Shown here piece by piece: positions 14,121 to 19,443 of a stretch of DNA of 19,443 bases. Positions within the stretch are counted from its first letter, which is position 1. Every line of letters begins with the position of its first letter. Under the pieces are notes generated by a model. It had not been told where the DNA came from, did no database searches, and saw nothing but the letters and a program-made list of their open reading frames with translations. A program made the position numbers and the translations under genes. Source of the stretch: an uncultured Muribaculaceae bacterium (GTDB taxonomy: Bacteria > Bacteroidota > Bacteroidia > Bacteroidales > Muribaculaceae); contig CAJUQP010000057.1 in the NCBI GenBank assembly GCA_910588245.1, positions 1 through 19,443 of the forward strand, read 5' to 3'.

Positions 14121-14486
14121 TTAAAGCACCTCCGGAGCCAGCGAAACAATCTTCATGTTGCTGGCACGGAGCTCACGTGCAACGGGGCCGAAAATACGGG
14201 TGCCGCGGATCTCACCGGCATTGTTAAGCAACACACAGGCATTGTCGTCGAAGCGGATATAGCTGCCGTCGGGACGACGGATCTCCTTCTTCGTACGAAC
14301 CACCACAGCCTTCGAGACTGTTCCCTTCTTCACGTCGGAAGAGGGTATCGTGCTCTTCACGGTCACGACGATGATGTCGCCAACCGATGCGTAGCGACGG
14401 CCTGTGCCGCCGAGCACGTGGATGCAGAGTGCCTCCTTGGCACCGCTGTTGTCAGCTACTGTAAGACGTGATTCGGTCTGTATCAT
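14121..14486 (-). CDS. rplN: 50S ribosomal protein L14
   Basis: uL14, a five-stranded barrel protein contacting 16S rRNA in an intersubunit bridge and the site of the silencing factor RsfS. The 121-residue product starts MIQTESRLTVADNSGAKEAL and has GDIIVVTVKSTIPSSDVKKG (37-56). The C-terminal part has GEIRGTRIFGPVARELR and KIVSLAPEVL. It lies 2 nt after the rpsQ stop. Confidence 0.98.
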   Translation of the reverse strand: MIQTESRLTVADNSGAKEALCIHVLGGTGRRYASVGDIIVVTVKSTIPSSDVKKGTVSKAVVVRTKKEIRRPDGSYIRFDDNACVLLNNAGEIRGTRIFGPVARELRASNMKIVSLAPEVL

Positions 14487-14488
14487 AA

Positions 14489-14749
14489 TTACTTAACTTT
14501 TTCAATGATTTCCACAAGTCTCCATCTCTTCGTCTTGCTCAGAGGACGTGTCTCCATGAGGCGTACGGTGTCGCCAACAGAGCATTCGTTCTTCTCATCA
14601 TGAGCATGATACTTCTTTGTCTTGTTGACAAATTTTCCATAGATCGGGTGCTTCTCTTTCCACTTGATCTCGACCGTGATGGTCTTGTCACATTTGTTGC
14701 TCGAAACAACCCCAATTCTCTCTTTTCTCAAATGACGTTTTTCTTCCAT
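14489..14749 (-). CDS. rpsQ: 30S ribosomal protein S17
   Basis: uS17, an OB-fold primary binder of the 16S 5' domain. The 86-residue product has RKERIGVVSSNKCDKTITVE (8-27), then HPIYGKFVNKTKKYHAHDEK (34-53). The C-terminal signature is VGDTVRLMETRPLSKTKRWR (58-77). Length matches the family (about 84). Order rpmC-rpsQ-rplN is canonical. Confidence 0.98.
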   Translation of the reverse strand: MEEKRHLRKERIGVVSSNKCDKTITVEIKWKEKHPIYGKFVNKTKKYHAHDEKNECSVGDTVRLMETRPLSKTKRWRLVEIIEKVK

Positions 14750-14770
14750 TTTTCTTGATACTTTCTGGGA

Positions 14771-14992
14771 TTAGTTGTTTTCTTCAGAAGCTTTTGCCTG
14801 GGCGGCGATCTCCTTCTGGCGCAACACTGTCTTCAAGCGGGCAATCTCACGGCGGTCTTTGGTGATCTTCGAGGGATTGTCTACGGGAGATATCGCGTGC
14901 GCTACTTTCAATTCACGATAAGCCTTCTCGCTGGCCTCGATGCGTGCCTGCAGTTCCTGAATGCTTAATTCCTTGATTTCTTCCTTTTTCAT
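14771..14992 (-). CDS. rpmC: 50S ribosomal protein L29
   Basis: uL29, a two-helix protein beside the tunnel exit that helps dock SRP and trigger factor. The 73-residue product starts MKKEEIKELSIQELQARIEA, has LKVAHAISPVDNPSKITKDR (28-47) and REIARLKTVLRQKE (48-61), with a short Ala/Glu tail. Only a distant GGAG is seen, about 20 nt before the ATG. It follows an 81-nt gap holding a 14-bp perfect hairpin. Confidence 0.97.
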   Translation of the reverse strand: MKKEEIKELSIQELQARIEASEKAYRELKVAHAISPVDNPSKITKDRREIARLKTVLRQKEIAAQAKASEENN

Positions 14993-15020
14993 TGTTATTA
15001 TTCTCTTTTATCTCCGTTTT

Positions 15021-15054
15021 TTATACTTCCGGGGAGGAGCCCCCGGAAGTATAA
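15021..15054 (-). other. 14-bp perfect hairpin between rplP and rpmC
   Basis: TTATACTTCCGGGG (15021-15034) and CCCCGGAAGTATAA (15041-15054) are exact complements over a 6-nt loop. On the transcribed minus strand the loop is GCTCCT and the stem is followed by AAAACGGAG, so there is no U-tract and it is not a standard terminator. CCGTT/AACGG arms can extend the stem past a small internal loop. It may be an RNA-processing, stability or regulatory element inside the operon. Confidence 0.7.
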
Positions 15055-15073
15055 CGGGATTTTTCTGATTTTA

Positions 15074-15505
<432 letters not shown>

Positions 15506-15521
15506 TGTCGGTCTACTTTAA

Positions 15522-16253
15522 TTAACGGTTGTTGTTTTTCTTGTTGCGGAAACCACCCTTGCGACCGCCGCCCTGCGGACGGCCTGCCTCTTTCTGGTTC
15601 GAGGTATAGATCGGGGAAAGCTCCTTCTTGCCGTAGATCTCGCCACGGCAGATCCATACCTTGATACCGATGATTCCCACTTTCGTGAGAGCCTCTACCA
15701 GAGCGTAGTCGATATCGGCGCGAAGAGTGTGGAGAGGCGTACGGCCCTCCTTGAACATTTCCGAACGAGCCATCTCGGCGCCATTCAGACGACCGCTGAC
15801 CTGCACCTTGATGCCTTCGGCGCCCATTCTCATGGTGGAAGCCACAGCCATCTTCACAGCCCTGCGGTAGGCAACCTTGTTCTCGATCTGGCGGGCGATG
15901 TTGGTGGCCACAATCTCAGCGTCGAGCTCGGGACGCTTGATCTCATGGATGTTGATCTGGACGTCCTTGTCGGTCAGCTTCTTCAGCTGATCTTTCAGCT
16001 CGTCGACATCCTTGCCACCCTTACCGATCACCATGCCGGGACGGGATGTGCAGATTGTTACGGTCACCATCTTGAGCGTACGCTCGATGATGATCTTCGA
16101 AACGCTTGCCTTCTCAAGACGAGTGCGGAGATATTTACGGATGATCGAGTCCTCGAGGAGGGTCTCGCCGTATTTCTTGCCGCCATACCAGTTTGAGTCC
16201 CAACCGCGGATCACTCCGAGACGGTTGCTGATTGGATTAACTTTCTGTCCCAT
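15522..16253 (-). CDS. rpsC: 30S ribosomal protein S3
   Basis: uS3 of the 30S head, lining the mRNA entry channel. The 243-residue product starts MGQKVNPISNRLGVIRGWDS, has a type II KH domain with GMVIGKGGKDVDELKDQLKK (73-92), and a C-terminal domain with GAEMARSEMFKEGRTPLHTL. A Gly/Arg/Asn-rich tail (about 225-243) ends in NKKNNNR, slightly longer than E. coli S3 (233). It follows rplV by 7 nt. Confidence 0.98.
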   Translation of the reverse strand: MGQKVNPISNRLGVIRGWDSNWYGGKKYGETLLEDSIIRKYLRTRLEKASVSKIIIERTLKMVTVTICTSRPGMVIGKGGKDVDELKDQLKKLTDKDVQINIHEIKRPELDAEIVATNIARQIENKVAYRRAVKMAVASTMRMGAEGIKVQVSGRLNGAEMARSEMFKEGRTPLHTLRADIDYALVEALTKVGIIGIKVWICRGEIYGKKELSPIYTSNQKEAGRPQGGGRKGGFRNKKNNNR

Positions 16254-16260
16254 CTTTCAA

Positions 16261-16665
16261 TCAAGCTTTTTCGTTATTAATAGTATCGACAAACAATGTC
16301 ACATGGTTTGAACGCTTGCGGATACGGTAGCCGCGGCCCTGGGGAGCGGGACGCAGACGTTTCAGCATAGGAGCGCAGTCGACGAATACTGTCTTGACAC
16401 AGAGTTCGCCGGCCTCGGCCTTGCGCTCGTTCTTCTGCTCCCAGTTGGCGATGGCGCTGCGCAGCAGCTTCTCCACCCTCCGGGCAGCCTCCTTGTTGGA
16501 GAATTTAAGTATGCCGAGAGCCTTGAACGCTTCCTGGCCACGGATCATGTCGACCACGAGGCGCATCTTGCGGGGCGATGACGGCACATTATGCAGCTTT
16601 GCGAAATATTCGCTCTTGCGGGCCTCTTTGATGGCGTCGGCTGCTTTTCTTTTTCTTACACCCAT
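16261..16665 (-). CDS. rplV: 50S ribosomal protein L22
   Basis: uL22, whose long beta-hairpin lines the nascent-peptide tunnel and is the site of macrolide-resistance changes. The 134-residue product has about 16 extra N-terminal residues compared with E. coli (typical of Bacteroidales), then NVPSSPRKMRLVVDMIRGQE (26-45), RSAIANWEQKNERKAEAGEL (70-89). The hairpin segment is KRLRPAPQGRGYRIRKRSNH. The 48-nt gap to rpsS holds nothing recognisable. Confidence 0.98.
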   Translation of the reverse strand: MGVRKRKAADAIKEARKSEYFAKLHNVPSSPRKMRLVVDMIRGQEAFKALGILKFSNKEAARRVEKLLRSAIANWEQKNERKAEAGELCVKTVFVDCAPMLKRLRPAPQGRGYRIRKRSNHVTLFVDTINNEKA

Positions 16666-16713
16666 TGTATTTCTTTATTCTTATTTTTGACTGTTAGTTT
16701 TTCGCGGCGAGGC

Positions 16714-16983
16714 TTATTTCTTCTTGTTGCCTGCGTGTCCGCGGAATGTGCGTGTCGGCGCGAATTCGCCAAGTTTATGGCCCACCATGTTCTCTGTGAC
16801 ATATACGGGGATAAACTTGTTGCCGTTGTGCACTGCAAAAGTGTGGCCCACGAAATCGGGGGAGATCATGGAAGCGCGGCTCCAGGTCTTGATGACGCTT
16901 TTCTTACCGCTTTCCTCCATGGCTGCGACCTTCTTCTCGAGCTTCACACTGATGAACGGTCCTTTTTTAAGCGAACGACTCAT
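16714..16983 (-). CDS. rpsS: 30S ribosomal protein S19
   Basis: uS19 of the 30S head, forming bridges with L5 and contacting A-site tRNA. The 89-residue product starts MSRSLKKGPFISVKLEKKVA and has KSVIKTWSRASMISPDFVGH (29-48). It ends TFAVHNGNKFIPVYVTENMV (49-68), then GHKLGEFAPTRTFRGHAGNK. Length is within the usual 88-92. It follows rplB by 22 nt. Confidence 0.98.
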   Translation of the reverse strand: MSRSLKKGPFISVKLEKKVAAMEESGKKSVIKTWSRASMISPDFVGHTFAVHNGNKFIPVYVTENMVGHKLGEFAPTRTFRGHAGNKKK

Positions 16984-17005
16984 AATTGACTTCTTTTAAT
17001 CAAAT

Positions 17006-17878
17006 TTACTTTTTCCTTCTTTCAATGATATACTTCGAAGAGTGCTTCTTCGGCGAGCGCGTCTTCAGGCCCTTAGCATACAGACCTGTGCGCGAACGGG
17101 GATGTCCACCGGACTGACGGCCCTCGCCACCACCCATCGGGTGATCGACAGGGTTCATCACGACGCCACGGTTGTGGGGGCGGCGTCCCAGCCAGCGGCT
17201 GCGTCCAGCCTTGCCGCTCTGCTCAAGAGCGTGGTCGGAGTTGCCGACAACGCCGACAGTGGCGCGGCATGTGAGAAGCACTTTCCGGGTCTCGCCGGAA
17301 GGCAATTTGATTATCGCGTAGTCACCCTCGCGGGATGTGAGCTGAGCGAACGTTCCGGCGGAGCGGGCCATAGCGGCACCCTGTCCGGGACGAAGCTCTA
17401 TACAATGGATAAGTGTACCTACAGGTATCTTCGCCAGAGGAAGGCTGTTGCCTACCTCGGGAGCGGCGTCCTCGCCGCTGACGACAGTCTGGCCTACCTG
17501 AAGCCCGTTGGGGGCGATCATATAAGCTTTCGAGCCGTCCTGATAGTAAAGCAGCGCGATGCGTGCCGAGCGGTTGGGATCATACTCTATGGTCTTGACA
17601 ACAGCCGGTACGCCGTCGTTGGTTCTCTTGAAATCAACGAGACGCAATTTTCTCTTGTGGCCACCCCCTCTGTAGCGGGTCGAAAGATGACCCGAGGAGT
17701 TGCGGCCGCCTGTGGAACGCTTGCCCACAGTAAGAGACTTTTCTGGTGTGATTTTCGAGACTTTCTTTACGCTCTCAGCGCCCTCTGCGGGCTTGGCAAC
17801 GGCGATCTCATTGCGGAACACACCAATAATCTTGTGTCTTTGCCCGGGGGTAACGGGCTTGAATTTTCTTACTGCCAT
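17006..17878 (-). CDS. rplB: 50S ribosomal protein L2 with N-terminal-domain insertion
   Basis: uL2, a primary 23S binder needed for subunit association and peptidyl transferase assembly. It begins MAVRKFKPVTPGQRHKIIGV; the core has STRYRGGGHKRKLRLVDFKR (66-85) and DPNRSARIALLYYQDGSKAY. The conserved C-terminal loop NPVDHPMGGGEG includes His246, equivalent to the E. coli His229. At 290 residues it is about 16 longer than Bacteroides L2 (near 274). The surplus is an Ala/Glu/Lys segment within residues 22-42, before TPEKSLTVGK. Reading frame and flanks are intact, so the insertion is genuine in this sequence. Confidence 0.97.
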   Translation of the reverse strand: MAVRKFKPVTPGQRHKIIGVFRNEIAVAKPAEGAESVKKVSKITPEKSLTVGKRSTGGRNSSGHLSTRYRGGGHKRKLRLVDFKRTNDGVPAVVKTIEYDPNRSARIALLYYQDGSKAYMIAPNGLQVGQTVVSGEDAAPEVGNSLPLAKIPVGTLIHCIELRPGQGAAMARSAGTFAQLTSREGDYAIIKLPSGETRKVLLTCRATVGVVGNSDHALEQSGKAGRSRWLGRRPHNRGVVMNPVDHPMGGGEGRQSGGHPRSRTGLYAKGLKTRSPKKHSSKYIIERRKK

Positions 17879-17883
17879 CGGTT

Positions 17884-18174
17884 TTAAATGTTGCTATAAT
17901 AATCTATCTTCTGTCCTTCTGCAACGGTCACGTAAGCCTTTTTGAAGGCCGGTTTCTGACCGCGGATGAGCCCTCCCTTGGTGTAGCGCTGCTTGCGCTT
18001 GCCGGCATAGAGGGACGTGTTGACTTTCACGACGCGCACATTGTAGAGCTTCTCCACGATGTCTTTGATCTGAAACTTGTTCGCGTCGGGAGACACAGCA
18101 AATGTGTAGCAATTCTGCTTCTCGCTGTAGGCCGTGGCCTTCTCAGTCACAAGGGGTTTGATTTGAATATCCAT
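17884..18174 (-). CDS. rplW: 50S ribosomal protein L23
   Basis: uL23 at the tunnel exit, docking site for trigger factor and SRP. The 96-residue product starts MDIQIKPLVTEKATAYSEKQ, has NCYTFAVSPDANKFQIKDIV (21-40), then EKLYNVRVVKVNTSLYAGKR (41-60). Family length is 95-100. AAAGGAG (18190-18184) precedes the ATG by 9 nt, one of the few clear Shine-Dalgarno-like sites here. It lies between rplD and rplB. Confidence 0.98.
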   Translation of the reverse strand: MDIQIKPLVTEKATAYSEKQNCYTFAVSPDANKFQIKDIVEKLYNVRVVKVNTSLYAGKRKQRYTKGGLIRGQKPAFKKAYVTVAEGQKIDYYSNI

Positions 18175-18194
18175 TTTCTATATCTCCTTTATTG

Positions 18195-18830
18195 TTAGAA
18201 GTTCTCGTTGATCAGCTCGACACTGCCCTCGGTCATGAGGATGGCGTCGTTGTTGAGCACGGTGTATGCGTTCAGGTCGATGGCCTGCTGCATCAGCGCG
18301 TTGGGCACGTTGCGCACCGACAGGAGCACGTTTCTGTCAAGATCGTTCATGACGAGAAGTGTCTTCTTGTCGTCGAGCTTGAAGCTCTTGGCGATGTTGA
18401 CCCAGTCCTTGGTGCAGGGCTTGTCGAAATTGAAGTTCTCAACAACATAGATCACCCCGGCCTGAGCCTTGGATGTGAGGGCGATCTTGCGGGCGAGGCT
18501 CTTCATCTTCTTATTGAGCTTGCTGCGGTAGTCGCGGGGCTTGGGGCCGAACACTGTGGCGCCTCCGCGGAGAAGCGGAGAGTTGATGTCGCCGCGACGT
18601 GCGCCGCCACCGCCCTTCTGACGGCCAAGCTTGCGGGTAGATCCGGAGATCTCGCTGCGCTCCTTGCTCTTGTGGGTGCCCTGACGCTGGTTGCCCAGAT
18701 ACTGTTTGACGTCGAGATAGATAGTGTGGTCTGCGTTGCCCTCGCTCAGATCGCGTGCGAACACTGCATCATTCAGAGTTACCTTGCGTCCTGTGTCCTC
18801 TCCTTTGATGTTATAAACTGCTACTTCCAT
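18195..18830 (-). CDS. rplD: 50S ribosomal protein L4
   Basis: uL4, whose long loop reaches the peptide tunnel; in E. coli it also represses the S10 operon by attenuation. The 211-residue product has the loop STRKLGRQKGGGGARRGDIN (64-83), then SPLLRGGATVFGPKPRDYRS (84-103). Lys72 corresponds to the E. coli Lys63 macrolide-resistance site. Its ATG overlaps the rplC stop by 1 nt (TAATG), suggesting coupled translation. Confidence 0.98.
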   Translation of the reverse strand: MEVAVYNIKGEDTGRKVTLNDAVFARDLSEGNADHTIYLDVKQYLGNQRQGTHKSKERSEISGSTRKLGRQKGGGGARRGDINSPLLRGGATVFGPKPRDYRSKLNKKMKSLARKIALTSKAQAGVIYVVENFNFDKPCTKDWVNIAKSFKLDDKKTLLVMNDLDRNVLLSVRNVPNALMQQAIDLNAYTVLNNDAILMTEGSVELINENF

Positions 18831-19443
18831 TATTTCTCAACTATGACGATTGAACCTTTGGCTCCGGGGATGGAACCCTTAATCATTAACAAATTGTGCT
18901 CCGGAAGCACCTTTATCACCTGGAGATTCTGCACAGTCACGCGCTCATTGCCCATCTGGCCTGCCATGCGGAGTCCCTTGAATACTTTCGCGGGATAAGA
19001 GCAGGCACCGATCGAACCGGGTGCGCGCAGACGGTTGTGCTGGCCATGGGTCGACTGGCCCACGCCGCCGAAACCGTGACGCTTCACAACGCCCTGGAAA
19101 CCTTTACCCTTGCTTGTGCCCACAACATCGACAAAACCGCCCTCCTGGAAGAGGTCGACAGTCAGAGTGGAACCCAGCTCCGGCATGGTCTCAAATGATT
19201 TGAACTCGGCCAAGTGACGCTTGGGGGTCACTCCTGCCTTGGCAAAATGGCCGGCCTCGGGCTTGGTGGTGTGTTTCTCCTTCTTGTCCTGGAAACCTAC
19301 CTGTACTGCCGAATAGCCGTCTTTGTCAACGGTCTTGATCTGAGTAACCACACAAGGACCTACTTCGATAACAGTGCACGGAATATTTTTTCCGTCGGCA
19401 CTGAAAACGGATGTCATTCCGATTTTCTTTCCTAATAATCCTG
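18830..19443 (-). CDS. rplC: 50S ribosomal protein L3, 5' end outside the window
   Basis: uL3, an early assembly protein whose central loop approaches the peptidyl transferase centre. The frame stays open to the right edge: before the in-frame Met at 19417 come codons for GLLGKKIG, the conserved start of L3, so that Met is internal and the true start (normally 1-3 codons further) is just outside. Visible are GMTSVFSADGKNIPC, FQDKKEKHTTKPEAGHF, then RHGFGGVGQSTHGQHNRLRA with the Gln of GQSTHGQ near the site methylated by PrmB, and GSIGACSYPAKVFKGLRMAG. About 203 full codons are present. Confidence 0.97.
   Translation of the reverse strand, partial: GLLGKKIGMTSVFSADGKNIPCTVIEVGPCVVTQIKTVDKDGYSAVQVGFQDKKEKHTTKPEAGHFAKAGVTPKRHLAEFKSFETMPELGSTLTVDLFQEGGFVDVVGTSKGKGFQGVVKRHGFGGVGQSTHGQHNRLRAPGSIGACSYPAKVFKGLRMAGQMGNERVTVQNLQVIKVLPEHNLLMIKGSIPGAKGSIVIVEK

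Noticed and set aside
17042..17887. 281-codon open frame on the plus strand opposite rplB
   Set aside because: Antisense shadow of a highly conserved gene, with no recognisable domain and no upstream promoter or ribosome-binding site.
18192..18998. 268-codon open frame on the plus strand opposite rplD and rplC
   Set aside because: Antisense shadow; the Leu/Val-rich product reflects complementary codons of L4 rather than a real membrane protein.

Overview
The window comes from a member of the Bacteroidota, most likely order Bacteroidales and plausibly a Muribaculaceae-like gut bacterium; the family is a guess from protein sequence and moderate GC. Supporting signs are Bacteroidota-type promoters (TTG/TTTG about 19-20 nt before TAnnTTTG), weak Shine-Dalgarno use, a type IX secretion plug protein (former DUF5103), a DUF3109 protein, and Bacteroidales-like ribosomal proteins.

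Layout. Positions 1-55 hold most of a tRNA-Arg(CCG) on the minus strand, cut by the window edge. Plus-strand genes follow: ung (125-793), a T9SS plug protein gene (802-2067), then an AT-rich spacer with a promoter and an intrinsic terminator that may define a roughly 95-nt RNA, then a Cys-rich DUF3109 gene (2354-2929). A cardiolipin synthase gene (3024-4469, minus) converges on it.

From 4540 to the right edge, everything on the minus strand is the merged S10-spc-alpha ribosomal protein cluster. In transcription order it is rplC (5' end outside the window), rplD, rplW, rplB, rpsS, rplV, rpsC, rplP, rpmC, rpsQ, rplN, rplX, rplE, rpsN, rpsH, rplF, rplR, rpsE, rpmD, rplO, secY, map, infA, rpmJ, rpsM, rpsK, rpsD, rpoA, rplQ, ending in a strong intrinsic terminator at 4540-4570. 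It supplies 24 ribosomal proteins plus RNA polymerase alpha, the SecY translocon, IF-1 and methionine aminopeptidase. rpmD and rpmJ were read directly from the sequence.

The genes are conserved and ordinary. I found no CRISPR array, insertion sequence, phage or defence system, and no clearly new protein system. The parts worth a second look are non-coding. Three roomy gaps inside the packed operon carry GC-rich RNA structures: rplP-rpmC (14-bp perfect hairpin), rpsN-rpsH (181 nt, with competing pairings) and rpsK-rpsD (121 nt). The others are the candidate small RNA before the DUF3109 gene, a full Shine-Dalgarno before rplF, and a perfect -7 element before rpsM. Two ribosomal proteins carry low-complexity additions: a roughly 16-residue insertion in L2 and an Ala/Pro/Glu repeat tail on L17.
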